Positions 1 through 9,236 of a DNA stretch of 64,000 bases are shown piece by piece. This DNA is from JAICXG01 sp036825615 (lineage in GTDB: Bacteria; Verrucomicrobiota; Verrucomicrobiia; Chthoniobacterales; UBA10450): assembly GCA_036825615.1 (NCBI GenBank), contig DAISXY010000012.1, positions 59,142 through 123,141 on the forward strand. Direction: 5' to 3'. The stretch's first letter is position 1. Each line of letters starts with the position of its first letter. A program made the translations under genes and the position numbers. Below the pieces are notes generated by a model. That model had not been told where the DNA came from. It did not search any database and saw only the letters and a program-made list of their open reading frames with translations.

Positions 1-162
1 AAAACTTTCTATTTGCTGGCGCAAGCTCAGTTTCATGCCGGCAACCTGCTGGCGGCCGATACGGCAATCGTGCACGCGATGCAACTTAGTCCCGAGCGGC
101 CCGAATTCCGTTTCCTCGCGGACCGGATTACGACGGCCTCAAATATGCCTCCGCTGCCGTGA
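1..162 (+). CDS. C-terminal end of a tetratricopeptide-like protein (partial)
   Basis: An open frame enters from the left edge and ends at TGA 160-162, giving 53 residues of an unfinished protein. Residues such as AQAQFHAGNLLAA, followed by AMQLSPERPEF, have the helix-turn-helix spacing and the L-x-P ending of a TPR unit. The downstream membrane protein starts at a GTG that overlaps this stop by 4 nt (GTGA), so the two are probably translationally coupled in one operon. Such TPR proteins often accompany membrane glycosyltransferases. The function of the whole protein cannot be judged from this fragment. Confidence 0.6.
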   Translation, partial: KTFYLLAQAQFHAGNLLAADTAIVHAMQLSPERPEFRFLADRITTASNMPPLP

Positions 163-1493
163 AGATTGAAGTCTTACCTGTAACTCTGCCGGGAAGCCCG
201 GCGGCGGCTGAACGTGCCAGGAGCAGGAGTGGTGCGCCCTTGGCTAACGGGAAGACAACACGTGTTATCGGACTTTGTCTTATTCTCATCGCCGGCATCT
301 TTCTCCGCCTGCCGCCCATGTTATTTATCGCAAAAGAAGCGCCGTTACACGGTCTCTCCGCGATTCACCCGAATCCGAAGTTTGATGGAATTGGCTACGA
401 CGAGAACCTTTATCGAGGCTATGTCGACGACCTCAGTCGCTATGGCCTCACATCCTATCCCTATTTTGCGGAACGCTATCTCGTGGTTCAGAGTCGACTT
501 CCAGGCGCCATCCTCCCCCCCACCCGGTTCGTTTACGTCTTTTCGGCATATCTCTGGAAGCTTGGTTCTGGAGCCGATTCGCTCAGTGCACTGCATGCGG
601 TTTCCAGCCTGTTCAGCATTCTGCTCCTGTTCTTGAGCGCCCTTTTCGCGTGGCGACTGGGTGGCGTAACGTTCGGCCTCAGTGTTGCTGCCTTGATGGC
701 GTGTGCCCCGACCCAGATCCACATGTCGCAACATGCTTTGATTGATGGAGTGTTTGCCTTCTGGGCAACGCTCTCCCTCTGGCTGCTTTGGGAAAACCTG
801 CGACGGCCGAATCAGCTACCGTGGCTAATGTCCTACGGCATCTCACTCGCGGTCATGGTGATGACAAAGGAAAACGCCATGTTCGCCTTTGTGGGTTTAC
901 TGAGCGTTTTGGCCGCCAATTACTGGATTTGTTTTGGTAAAGTTACGCGACCGCTCCTGGGCTTCACGATTCTCGGGCCGCTGGCCGGGGTGGTTAGTCT
1001 GGTATTTCTTTGTGGCGGCGCCGACACATTTTACGATGTCTATCGGTTGCTGGTCAGCAAAGCATCGGTCCTGCCTTATGCGATCGCGACCGGCGATGGA
1101 CCATGGTATCGGTATCTGGTCGATCTGCTCCTGGTCAGTCCGATCGTTTTCCTGCTTGCGCTCGGAGCTGTTTTCCGGCTTCGATTCGCAAACCGGGCGG
1201 CGGTGTTCCTGCTTTGCTTTGTCGCAGGGTCCTATCTCGTAATGGGCAACGTGCGCTATGGCATGAACCTGCGCTATGCCAACATGTGGGATATGCCTTT
1301 GCGCTATCTCGCCACGCTTTCGCTATCCGGCTTGGCGGCACATTCTCGCTGGCGCTGGCAATGGGTCTATGGGGGAATGATCGGCTTTGTCTGTCTCTTT
1401 GATCTCCGGCAATACCAGATCTTCTTTGTCGAGCATAACCTCTACGAACTGGTCACGAGCGGCTTGTTACACGCTCTCAAGATCTTGAAGTAA
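159..1493 (+). CDS. GT-C-like integral membrane glycosyltransferase (family 39-like)
   Basis: 444 residues with about ten hydrophobic membrane segments. After the first one, near residues 75-85, comes an acidic motif (GYDENLYRGYVDD) in the first large extracytoplasmic loop. That layout is typical of GT-C enzymes (ArnT/PMT, glycosyltransferase family 39), which use polyprenyl-phosphate sugars in the outer leaflet. The start chosen is GTG 159, which overlaps the previous stop by 4 nt. Only 6 bp separate its end from the convergent gene at 1500. GC content is visibly lower (about 50% in sampled stretches) than in the rest of the window. The sugar and acceptor are unknown. Confidence 0.7.
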   Translation: MKIEVLPVTLPGSPAAAERARSRSGAPLANGKTTRVIGLCLILIAGIFLRLPPMLFIAKEAPLHGLSAIHPNPKFDGIGYDENLYRGYVDDLSRYGLTSYPYFAERYLVVQSRLPGAILPPTRFVYVFSAYLWKLGSGADSLSALHAVSSLFSILLLFLSALFAWRLGGVTFGLSVAALMACAPTQIHMSQHALIDGVFAFWATLSLWLLWENLRRPNQLPWLMSYGISLAVMVMTKENAMFAFVGLLSVLAANYWICFGKVTRPLLGFTILGPLAGVVSLVFLCGGADTFYDVYRLLVSKASVLPYAIATGDGPWYRYLVDLLLVSPIVFLLALGAVFRLRFANRAAVFLLCFVAGSYLVMGNVRYGMNLRYANMWDMPLRYLATLSLSGLAAHSRWRWQWVYGGMIGFVCLFDLRQYQIFFVEHNLYELVTSGLLHALKILK

Positions 1494-1499
1494 CCCGTC

Positions 1500-3050
1500 C
1501 TAGGCCGCGACTCGCAGAGCCGAGGCGCGTCGCACTTCGCTGCCGGTAATGGTTTCGCCAAGCAGGTTCTGTACGGTCGGCTTCGCTTCGGCGCGGATGA
1601 AAATCTGGTAAGCGAAAAGACCTTTGCTCAGGTGAATAAATGACTCGTTGACCCAGAGGAGAAAACGGGAAAGGAAGCTGAGTCCGAGCGCTTTCGGGAA
1701 AGGCGCTGGAATACCGCGAATCTCGAGAACCTTGTAGCCCGCCTGCTCGAGCAAGGCGCGCAGAGAACGAAAGGTGAAAAGCCGGGTGTGCGTGGCGTCG
1801 AGAATGCCTTTCCTCCCGTAGTTGAACTGCCCGAAAAGGAGCATCAGGCGAGTGACCACGAAGCCAATGTTAGCGGTCGTGATGATGACCTCGGGCCGCT
1901 TGCAGGCGGCCGCAAGACGAAGTTCATCCATGAAGCTCTCCGGTTCCTTGAGATGCTCGATAATGTCGAGGAGGAAGATCTGATCATACTCCGAGACATT
2001 CACCGGAAATCTCTTCCGATCCAAATTGCAGCGAATGAAATCAATCTGACCAGGCCAGGGCGAGAGTTCCGGCACATATTGATCCATTCCAGTGACACGA
2101 CAACCTTTGCGCGCGAGTTCCTGCGCCACGTAACCCTGACCGCAGCCGATGTCGAGCAAATGACCGCCGGGGCGAGCGGCGGCGACGGCGGCAGTGTGCG
2201 AAGAGTTAAAGCCAAGCTTTAGATCGTATCTCTCCTGCGGCGGATCGACATCAAATCTGCGGTCAAAGAGCAGGTTGGCGCGATGAAATTTTACCCGGAG
2301 CATGGTTTTGCAGATATCCCAGGCATACTTGATCCCGTTCACGTGGCAGATCTCATCGCCGTACCAGGTGGGAATCGGTAGCTCGAGAATGCGCAATTTC
2401 TTTAAGACGAGCTGAATGATGATCTCGGTGTCGAAATGAAAGTTGTTCGTATTTTTCTCGAAGGGGATCTGCGACAGAGCGCGGGTGGAGTAGACACGAT
2501 AACCGGAGTGAAACTCGGAGAGATTGGTATCGAGCATCCGGTTTTGAAAATGAGTCAAAACCTGGTTCCCCGCCCGTTTATAAAGCGGCATCCCTCCGGC
2601 GCGCGCCGCGCCTTTCTCGAGCATGCGTGAGCCGAAAACCGCCTCCGCCTCGTTGCGCAGGAGAGGGGCGACGAGGGCGGGAAGTTTCTCCGGCGCATAT
2701 TGCCCGTCGCCATGGACAAGCGCGACAAAATCAAACCCGTGGTCGATCGCGTAGCGGTAGCCGAGTTTTTGGTTTCCGCCGTAGCCCTGATTTTCCGGGG
2801 TGCGCAGGACGGTGATTTTGAGTGGAGTTTGTCCTTGCTGAAATCGCAGACTGCTCTCGAAGGTGTTGTCCTGCGAAAAATCGTCGATAATCAGCACCTC
2901 GACCTCGTCGCGGTGAAGGGCGGAGGGAATTCGGCGCAGCACCTTGTCGATCGTCTTCTCCGCATTATAGGCGACGATAAAGATGAGTAGCCGCTTCCCG
3001 TCCATGTCGAGGCGAACGGGCCCGGAGGATTCGGAGTTGGCGACGCTCAT
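1500..3050 (-). CDS. bifunctional GT2 glycosyltransferase / SAM methyltransferase
   Basis: 516 residues with two domains. Residues about 15-260 are a DPM1-like GT-A glycosyltransferase with an N-terminal FIVAYNAEKTI strand, the nucleotide-binding LIIDDFSQDNT, and a metal-binding HGDGQY segment. Residues about 290-450 are a class I methyltransferase with motif I LLDIGCGQGYVA and a later LLDIIEHLKEPE. No membrane anchor is obvious apart from a mildly hydrophobic C-terminus. It is the last gene of a minus-strand glycan operon (6648 to 1500). The likely role is to transfer a sugar to a lipid carrier and methylate a glycan; substrates are unknown. Confidence 0.82.
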   Translation of the reverse strand: MSVANSESSGPVRLDMDGKRLLIFIVAYNAEKTIDKVLRRIPSALHRDEVEVLIIDDFSQDNTFESSLRFQQGQTPLKITVLRTPENQGYGGNQKLGYRYAIDHGFDFVALVHGDGQYAPEKLPALVAPLLRNEAEAVFGSRMLEKGAARAGGMPLYKRAGNQVLTHFQNRMLDTNLSEFHSGYRVYSTRALSQIPFEKNTNNFHFDTEIIIQLVLKKLRILELPIPTWYGDEICHVNGIKYAWDICKTMLRVKFHRANLLFDRRFDVDPPQERYDLKLGFNSSHTAAVAAARPGGHLLDIGCGQGYVAQELARKGCRVTGMDQYVPELSPWPGQIDFIRCNLDRKRFPVNVSEYDQIFLLDIIEHLKEPESFMDELRLAAACKRPEVIITTANIGFVVTRLMLLFGQFNYGRKGILDATHTRLFTFRSLRALLEQAGYKVLEIRGIPAPFPKALGLSFLSRFLLWVNESFIHLSKGLFAYQIFIRAEAKPTVQNLLGETITGSEVRRASALRVAA

Positions 3051-3107
3051 GACTGATTTGCAGCTAGAAACACGCCACAGCGGAGAGCGCTCTTGAACCC
3101 TTGAGCC

Positions 3108-4766
3108 TTAGCCCTTGCGATGAAAAAGCAGATAACCGCCGAATTCTCCACAGAGTTCGAATTGCTTTTGCACCACCCGATTCGGCGCGTCCGGTCCATA
3201 ATCAACCGAATGGTTCGGTTCATCCCAGGAGTCCCAGGCGCGATTCAGCACCAGCCAGTCAGCCGTCCCAACATCGGCCGCCAGGCGGGAGCCGGGCCGA
3301 TTTGCGGACAGGGGGTTCATTTCCAGGAAATAACTGGCGGGAGTGAGCTTCGGGATCATGTGATAGATGTAGGTATCGTTGTAGTTGGTTCGGCGGAGAT
3401 CAGCCGGGCCGACGAAGAGCCGCTCCCCCGGTGCGGAGAGTGAGTCGAGTTTCTTCAGCATCTGATCGACCGTCGCCGTCATTCGGGGCGAATGAAATGG
3501 GAAGGAGCGGCCATGTAACTCAGCGAAGCTCGCGCTCGTGTTAGTTCGGAATCCGGCCGCGAAAGCGGATCGCACCATGATAGTTAGCTCAGGGGCGATC
3601 GCCTCGAGAATCGCCACGACCAGAATTATTGCGAGCCACGCCTGCGCCTTTTCAGGAAGAGAATGTTGGAAGTGCGACCAAAGAGTGAAGAGTGAGAGCG
3701 GCAGGATCCCAAGCGACAGAAACGCGGCAAAAATTAAATGGATCGAATCGAGGCGCTGAATCGCCTGGTGAGTCAAACCCAGTTCGAAGCAGCCGAGGGC
3801 AAAAATCAAACGGCCACTGAATCGAGGACAGGAGCGCAAACCAACCCATCCGGCGGTGACCGTAGTCATCGCCGCGAGGCAATGCGCGAAGAACAGGTTC
3901 AGAAGGTAAGGCTGTGTCGAGAAAAGTGGCAGATGGCGACCCGGGTTAGACGCGAGTACCGGCAGGAGGAAAAGGTTACTAAGCACCGGCTCCCGGCCGA
4001 TCACAGCGGTCAGCCCGAGGAGAGGAAGGAGCGCGAGCGCCGCTCCAAGGGAGTAGAGTCGCCTTTGGGGCTTGGTCATCCCGTGGAGTAGGGGCAGCGC
4101 AGAAAGAATAATCGCCGGCCCGAGGTCAATGCGAAATAAGAGCGCGCAGCCGGCGAGCAAGCCGGCGAAGAAAGATCGCCGGTTTGACGGCAGTCTGCCG
4201 CCGAGCCAGAGTGACCAGACTGCGCAACCCATCGCGCCGAGCCACGCATAAGCAGACATTCCAGTGCCAAGCAGCAGGCAACCGGCAAGCAACGTGCAGC
4301 CAGTCGCGAGTGTTTTCCCTCCATTCCGGGCAACCACGAAGATGCCAAGAAGAATCGTAACCCGATAGAGCAGACCAACCGCCCGTTCGACAAAGATGTT
4401 CGTTCCGAAAGCGGCGAACACCCCTGCGAGCAAAGCCGGATTTCCCGGGCCGTAGAAAGTCTCAAAATCGCGATAAGGCAATTTGCCATGCTGAAGGAGC
4501 TCGGGATAAACCAGAATCATGCCCTCATCCATCAGGCCGCCTGGCTGCTCGAAGGCGGGCAAGAAAGCGACGAGCAAGACGAGCAGGGTGATGGCGGCCA
4601 CCGCAATCGTGTTTCGCAGGTCGGATCGCTCTGCGGGCCCGACCTGATCCAGCGCAATCGGCATCGTCCCCGGGCACCGGCCGGAAGAAACCTCAAGCGC
4701 GCTGCTCATTGCCGAGTTGTAAACAGGCTGCTCAGGCAGTGAAACTGACGTTTCTTCGATAGTCAC
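3108..4766 (-). CDS. polytopic membrane protein, GT-C-like
   Basis: 552 residues. The N-terminal 50 residues are hydrophilic, followed by about ten membrane helices and a roughly 130-residue soluble C-terminal domain (from about residue 420). After the first helix the sequence GGLMDEGMILVYPELL places an acidic pair where GT-C enzymes carry their catalytic Asp/Glu, so a lipid-linked sugar transferase is plausible. The reading frame from 4766 overlaps the upstream GT2 gene by 35 nt; a later ATG at 4709 would remove the overlap and is an equally good start. Operon position between two GT2 genes supports a glycan role. The exact family was not recognised. Confidence 0.65.
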   Translation of the reverse strand: MTIEETSVSLPEQPVYNSAMSSALEVSSGRCPGTMPIALDQVGPAERSDLRNTIAVAAITLLVLLVAFLPAFEQPGGLMDEGMILVYPELLQHGKLPYRDFETFYGPGNPALLAGVFAAFGTNIFVERAVGLLYRVTILLGIFVVARNGGKTLATGCTLLAGCLLLGTGMSAYAWLGAMGCAVWSLWLGGRLPSNRRSFFAGLLAGCALLFRIDLGPAIILSALPLLHGMTKPQRRLYSLGAALALLPLLGLTAVIGREPVLSNLFLLPVLASNPGRHLPLFSTQPYLLNLFFAHCLAAMTTVTAGWVGLRSCPRFSGRLIFALGCFELGLTHQAIQRLDSIHLIFAAFLSLGILPLSLFTLWSHFQHSLPEKAQAWLAIILVVAILEAIAPELTIMVRSAFAAGFRTNTSASFAELHGRSFPFHSPRMTATVDQMLKKLDSLSAPGERLFVGPADLRRTNYNDTYIYHMIPKLTPASYFLEMNPLSANRPGSRLAADVGTADWLVLNRAWDSWDEPNHSVDYGPDAPNRVVQKQFELCGEFGGYLLFHRKG

Positions 4767-5553
4767 CTCGACTTAGCCATTTTTCGAGCAGGACGTAGAG
4801 ACAGATAAACAGATAGCGGCTGCCCATTTCCTTGACCCGCAACTTGGAAGTGCCGTGCCGGCGGTTGCGCCAGGTAATTGGCACACTGACCCAGGAATAA
4901 CCGCGAACGATCGCCTTCAGCGGCAGCTCGACTGTGAGATTGAAATGTGGCGAAATGAGTGGGCGACAACCATCGATCACGGTTCGCCGGTAGGCTTTGA
5001 AGGCATTGGTTGTGTCGTTGAGCTGAATACGAAAGAGCGCTTTGACAAAATGGTTGGCGCAGCGGTTGACGAAGAATTTCAGCCGCGGGTAATCGATTAC
5101 GCCTCCGCCGCGCAGGAACCGGCTGCCGAAGACGCACTCATAACCGTCATTGAGCAGCTTCCAGTAACGCACGACGTCGCGGCAGTCGTCTGATTCATCG
5201 GCCATCATAATGACTACCGAATCGCCGCGGATGTGATCGAGCCCGCAGCTGATCGCGCGTCCAAAACCGTGGGGACTCTGATTTTTTACCATTACCAGCT
5301 CAGGGATCTTGCGCCCGAGACGCCTCAGGGCTGCCCAGGTCTGGTCGGTGCTCGCATCATCTACGACCACGATCTCGTGCGGAATCTGATGCAGCTCCAA
5401 TTCGAGGTGAAGATGCTCAACCGTCGAGGCTATGCAGGTTTCTTCATTGCGCGCCGGGATCACTACCGATAGCAGGCTGAGAGCGGGCAGGGTGCCGGAA
5501 GTCTCTTCCTGCATCGCTGGATCGCCGTGCGCAACGACGCTCGTTTTAAACAC
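4732..5553 (-). CDS. GT2 glycosyltransferase, polyprenyl-phosphate sugar synthase-like
   Basis: 273 residues of a DPM1/undecaprenyl-phosphate mannosyltransferase-like GT-A fold: SVVIPARNEETCI strand, EIVVVDDASTDQT, SPHGFGRAISCG, and an acidic MMADESDD where metal and sugar nucleotide bind. There is no C-terminal pair of transmembrane helices, so it is the short soluble type. It probably loads a sugar on a polyprenyl phosphate for the membrane transferase encoded next (3108-4766). ATG 5553 and ATG 5514 are both possible starts; homologous sequence begins near the latter. It is co-directional with the SDR epimerase 42 nt upstream. Confidence 0.8.
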   Translation of the reverse strand: MFKTSVVAHGDPAMQEETSGTLPALSLLSVVIPARNEETCIASTVEHLHLELELHQIPHEIVVVDDASTDQTWAALRRLGRKIPELVMVKNQSPHGFGRAISCGLDHIRGDSVVIMMADESDDCRDVVRYWKLLNDGYECVFGSRFLRGGGVIDYPRLKFFVNRCANHFVKALFRIQLNDTTNAFKAYRRTVIDGCRPLISPHFNLTVELPLKAIVRGYSWVSVPITWRNRRHGTSKLRVKEMGSRYLFICLYVLLEKWLSRGDYRRNVSFTA

Positions 5554-5595
5554 GCCATGAACGGGAGCGTGATCCGTGCCAGAAGGGGGAGGCGT

Positions 5596-6648
5596 TTAGC
5601 TCGTGAGATCGAGCCAGTTCGGGTGCTCCTCGGCGTGAACGGCGATTTCTTCCAGGATCTGTTCGAGCGACGTTTGCGGCTTCCACTGCCAATCCTGCCC
5701 CGCGCGCGAGCTGTCAAGAACGAGCCACGGAAGGTCGAATGGTCGCTCCTCGTCCGAGCTGGTAACCCGATGCGAGCCAAACCGCTCGGCGCACCAGTCG
5801 CTCAGCTCGGCGAGCGACATGCTGCGCTCGGCGCCGCCGCCGAAATTCCAGATGCCGCCGCCGCGCTTTGCTTCTAATTGCAAGAGAATGACCGGAAGAA
5901 GGTCGCGTGGATGAAGGCAGTCGCGCACCTGATGTCCAGTGCCGCCGAAGCCAATATAACGGAGCGGCCGGCGCATTTTATAGCCATGAATCCAAAAGGA
6001 AAAAATTCCCTGATCTGCCTTGCCGAACTGGCCGGCGCCGGCCAGCACTCCGCAGCGATTGATCCAGACCGGGAAATCGAAGGCGCTCCCGTATTCAAGT
6101 GCCAGCTGCTCGGAAGCCCGCTTCGAGCTTCCGTAAAGCGAAAGGGGCGGCTCGGTCGAGAACTCTTCGGTTACTCCTTCTGTCGTTAGGCTAGAAAGTG
6201 CGAACTGGGCAGGATGAAATCTCTTACCTCGCGTCTCGATCGGAATGCTGCGGAGTGCAGAGACTGAGTAGACGCGACTGGTGCTGAGAAAAACGAGTCC
6301 AGCGCGGTGCCGTTTGCAGTACTCGAGCAGGTTAATTGTGCCGCCAAGGTTATGTTCGAGTACCTGGCGACTATTCGTCAGATCACCTACGCCCGCGAGC
6401 ACGCTCGGGTTGGCCGCGGCGTCGATGACAAAATCGCAGGCGGGGACGTTCTCGATGTCGCTCGCGTTCCGTAGGTCGCCGTGACGAAATGTGATTCCAC
6501 TGTGCGCCAGGGCGGCACGGTTCAGTTCACTGCCGGGCCGGCTCAGGTTATCGAGCCCGACGATCTCGAGCGCGCTAGAATGCCGACGCAGCTCCTTTGC
6601 GATCGTGTATCCGACAAAACCGCACGCACCAGTGAGCAGCACTTTCAT
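5596..6648 (-). CDS. NAD-dependent epimerase/dehydratase (extended SDR)
   Basis: 350 residues. The N-terminal Rossmann motif TGACGFVGYTIAKEL (TGxxGxxG) and the catalytic pair YGSSKRASEQ (YxxxK, about residue 173) identify an extended short-chain dehydrogenase acting on nucleotide sugars. Length and layout resemble CDP-tyvelose 2-epimerase and related enzymes, but substrate cannot be assigned. It is the first gene of the minus-strand glycan operon. It carries the only copy of the repeated 9-mer TCGTTAGGC (6183-6191) found in the first 9.7 kb. Confidence 0.82.
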   Translation of the reverse strand: MKVLLTGACGFVGYTIAKELRRHSSALEIVGLDNLSRPGSELNRAALAHSGITFRHGDLRNASDIENVPACDFVIDAAANPSVLAGVGDLTNSRQVLEHNLGGTINLLEYCKRHRAGLVFLSTSRVYSVSALRSIPIETRGKRFHPAQFALSSLTTEGVTEEFSTEPPLSLYGSSKRASEQLALEYGSAFDFPVWINRCGVLAGAGQFGKADQGIFSFWIHGYKMRRPLRYIGFGGTGHQVRDCLHPRDLLPVILLQLEAKRGGGIWNFGGGAERSMSLAELSDWCAERFGSHRVTSSDEERPFDLPWLVLDSSRAGQDWQWKPQTSLEQILEEIAVHAEEHPNWLDLTS

Positions 6649-6917
6649 CGCAACGCCTGTGGCTTTCCTAGCACAACGAGAAGGTGCTTGGAAAAAGTGA
6701 CCACAAGAGCCGCACCCGTAGGAATATCTTCAGAAGGAGCAACCGTAGCGTAGTTTCTTGCGACATATCGGTAAGACAGGAACTTCTACCATATCCATTC
6801 AATCCGAACCTGATCAGCGTCGAGCGCTTCCTCGAGGGAGAGTTTTGTTCGTGGGAGATGGATCCCACAGCAGAGCGGTGACAAGAGAAAACCGAGTTGC
6901 CCTGGGCTTATGCCTCG
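6649..6917. other. intergenic region upstream of the glycan operon
   Basis: This stretch lies between the start of the minus-strand epimerase and the end of the acyl-CoA dehydrogenase. It should hold the promoter of the 6648-to-1500 operon. I see no convincing gene, hairpin terminator or repeat in it; the short open frames crossing it lack family signatures. Confidence 0.4.
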
Positions 6918-8717
6918 TTAGGTGCCGTTACCGGTTCCCGGGCTCGACATTCCGAGGATCGCATCTGCCGTTTGCAAAAGGGCGCGATCGTCGTTGTCGC
7001 CGAGGTCACGGAGCGCTTCGCGGATCTTGCGCAGCGAGCGCCGGACGAAGAGATCGGCGGCGGCGTGGTTCGAGGCCTGCTGGCCGTTGCGACCCAGCGT
7101 GCTCAGTTCCGAATCCCACCGGCTCAGGGTGCAGGTGGTGGCGAAGAGTTCCATCGCCGCAACGGCGATCCGTTCCTGGATAAGCTGCATTTCCATCACC
7201 GGCTCACGGTGCAGAATCAGCGCCTTGTCCACCGCGAAGTTGAAACGCCAGACCAGCCGCGCGAGCTGGCTGGCGTAGGATTTGAGCTCCCCATTGCGCA
7301 CCGGCACGTCCGGCACCTTGACCGCGGCGCTCAGCCGTTTCAAACCGGCGTCCCAGGCTTTGCTCAAACCGCGCGAGGGTTTCAGCATCGTGTCGTAGAT
7401 TTCCTTGAACTCCAGGCCCGGCCCGCGCATCCCGACGAGGGCAATGAAGGAGGTCAGCACTTCGTTGCTCCCTTCGCCGATCTGGTTGATGCGCGCGTCA
7501 CGCAGCATCCGGCCGAGCGGGGAATCGTCGAAGTAAGCCGAGCCGCCGTGGATCTGGAAACAATCATTGACTGCATCCCAGAGCCGCTCGGTCGTGAAGA
7601 CCTTGAGCATTGCGGTCTCCACCATGTAATCCTCCAGCCCGCGATCGATGAGCGAGGCGGTGACCTGAGTCATGGCTTCCATCGCGTAAACGTCGGCCGC
7701 CATCCGCGCGATCTTCTTCTTTACAAGGTCGAAGTTGCCCAGCGTCTTGTTGAACTGCTTGCGCGAGTTGGCGTGCGCGACCGCCATTTCGAGGCAGGTG
7801 CGGGCGCCGCCGGTGCAGCAGGCGCCGAAAGTCGTGCGTCCGAAATCGAGCACGGTGAGCGCGACGCGCAGACCTTTGCCTAACGGGCCAAGGATATTCT
7901 CCTTCGGCACGCGCACGTTGTTGAGGCGGAAACGCCCGGTCGCGGTGCCGCGAATCCCGAGCTTCGGCATGCGCGGCTCGATCATCTCGAAGCCTTGCAT
8001 GTCAGGCGTGACAAGGAAGGCCGTGATCGCGTCCTTGTTCTTGCCCGGGATTGGCGTCCGCGCCATGACCGTCAGCACCTGCGCGATCGCGGCATTGGTG
8101 ATGTAGCGCTTTTCGCCGTTCAAGATATAAGCCGCGCCATCTTCGGTCGGAGTGGCGGTCATCTGGACGTTGGCGGCGTCGGAGCCGGCCTCGCGTTCAG
8201 TCAGTGCGAAGGCGGCGAGCTGCTCGCCGTTCATCAAGCGCGGCAGCCAGGTGTGCTTTTGTTCTTCTGTTCCAAAAAGGAGCAAGGCGCGAATCCCGAT
8301 CGAGTGATGCGCGTTGGTGAAAACCGCGGTCGACGCATCGCGGGCGCCGATCTCCTCCAGCACCTTGCAATACTGCATCTGGGTGAAACCACGGCCGCCA
8401 ACGGCCTTTGGCGCCGTCATGCCGAGTACCCCGACCCGGCCGAGACCGTCGATCACTTCGCGCGGGATATCGGCATTGCGATCGATCCAGTCGGAATCGA
8501 GATGTTCATCGAGAAATTTTCGCAGTTCCAAAACCGCCGCGTCTACCTCGGCCTGCTGCTGATCGGACAGTCGCGGGTAAGGCATCGCCCAGTCGGCGAC
8601 GAAATCGCCCAGGAACAAGCCTTTGGCAAAGCCCAGTTCCTGGCGGCCGCTGAAGAGGAGTTCCTCAGCCTGTTGAATTTCCTTCTGACGTTGAACTTCG
8701 GTTTCGGTAAGTGCCAT
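6918..8717 (-). CDS. acyl-CoA dehydrogenase family protein, long (VLCAD/ACAD9-like) type
   Basis: 599 residues from ATG 8717 (MALTETEVQ); an upstream ATG at 8843 adds 42 residues without family character. Signatures of the FAD flavoenzyme fold are ALTEREAGSDAANVQM (about residue 187), EKRYITNAA and the C-terminal helical domain with INQIGEGSNEV. The final 170 residues form an extra helical domain, as in VLCAD/ACAD9-type enzymes. It should oxidise acyl-CoA thioesters to enoyl-CoA, passing electrons to ETF. It stands alone, with no ETF or thiolase next to it. Its TAA stop lies in a variant of the repeated 9-mer (TCGTTAGGT at 6915-6923). Confidence 0.85.
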   Translation of the reverse strand: MALTETEVQRQKEIQQAEELLFSGRQELGFAKGLFLGDFVADWAMPYPRLSDQQQAEVDAAVLELRKFLDEHLDSDWIDRNADIPREVIDGLGRVGVLGMTAPKAVGGRGFTQMQYCKVLEEIGARDASTAVFTNAHHSIGIRALLLFGTEEQKHTWLPRLMNGEQLAAFALTEREAGSDAANVQMTATPTEDGAAYILNGEKRYITNAAIAQVLTVMARTPIPGKNKDAITAFLVTPDMQGFEMIEPRMPKLGIRGTATGRFRLNNVRVPKENILGPLGKGLRVALTVLDFGRTTFGACCTGGARTCLEMAVAHANSRKQFNKTLGNFDLVKKKIARMAADVYAMEAMTQVTASLIDRGLEDYMVETAMLKVFTTERLWDAVNDCFQIHGGSAYFDDSPLGRMLRDARINQIGEGSNEVLTSFIALVGMRGPGLEFKEIYDTMLKPSRGLSKAWDAGLKRLSAAVKVPDVPVRNGELKSYASQLARLVWRFNFAVDKALILHREPVMEMQLIQERIAVAAMELFATTCTLSRWDSELSTLGRNGQQASNHAAADLFVRRSLRKIREALRDLGDNDDRALLQTADAILGMSSPGTGNGT

Positions 8718-8867
8718 AGGTGGAAAGCAGTGAGCGCAGGCGAAGGGCCGGCGGGGCTGCACTGTAGCGCAGAGCGGCCAATTGTCCACCCGCAGCCGAG
8801 CGGGCGACGCGCGCCGGCTAAGACGAGTCGCGGCAAGGTTCAATCTCTGCGGGTCATTCGCGATTGG

Positions 8868-9236
8868 CTACAGCTTCGCCAGCCGGTCGAAATGCTGATC
8901 GCGATGAAGCAGCTCCACCCGGTGAGTCTTCGCGCAGGCAAAGATCAGCAGGTCGGCAAAGGGAAAAGACCAGCCTTTTCTGCGGCCGTCGCTCGCGAGC
9001 CGGATCGATTCATCCCAGACGGCATCCGAAATCGGCAGGTCGTGCACGAGAGTCGATAGCGCGCCCAGGTGATGCCGTTCTGCCTCACCATTGATTCCGA
9101 TCCGGAGTTCCAGTCGCACGGCCGCGCACCACGCTGCTTCTCCGCGCCGCAGCAGCGCGCCTACTTCGCGCTAGTCTTCTGCGGGAGAGCGTAGCCGGAC
9201 GGTTGCGACCCAGATCGAGGTATCAACGAGCACCAC
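8868..9236 (-). pseudogene. vapC: VapC-like PIN-domain toxin interrupted by an in-frame TAG
   Basis: Read from GTG 9236 (or 9233), which overlaps the end of vapB, the frame encodes VLVDTSIWVATVRL, the classic PIN start with its first catalytic Asp. It then meets TAG at 9171-9173. The same frame continues without a shift through LLRRGEAAWCAAVRLELR and FPFADLLIFACAKTH to the end at 8868, covering the remaining acidic sites (the Glu of RLELR and the Asp of FADLL). The whole would be about 122 residues, normal for VapC. So a single nonsense change separates it from an intact toxin ribonuclease. A GTG at 9119 could only give a fragment. A sequencing error is the main alternative. Confidence 0.78.
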
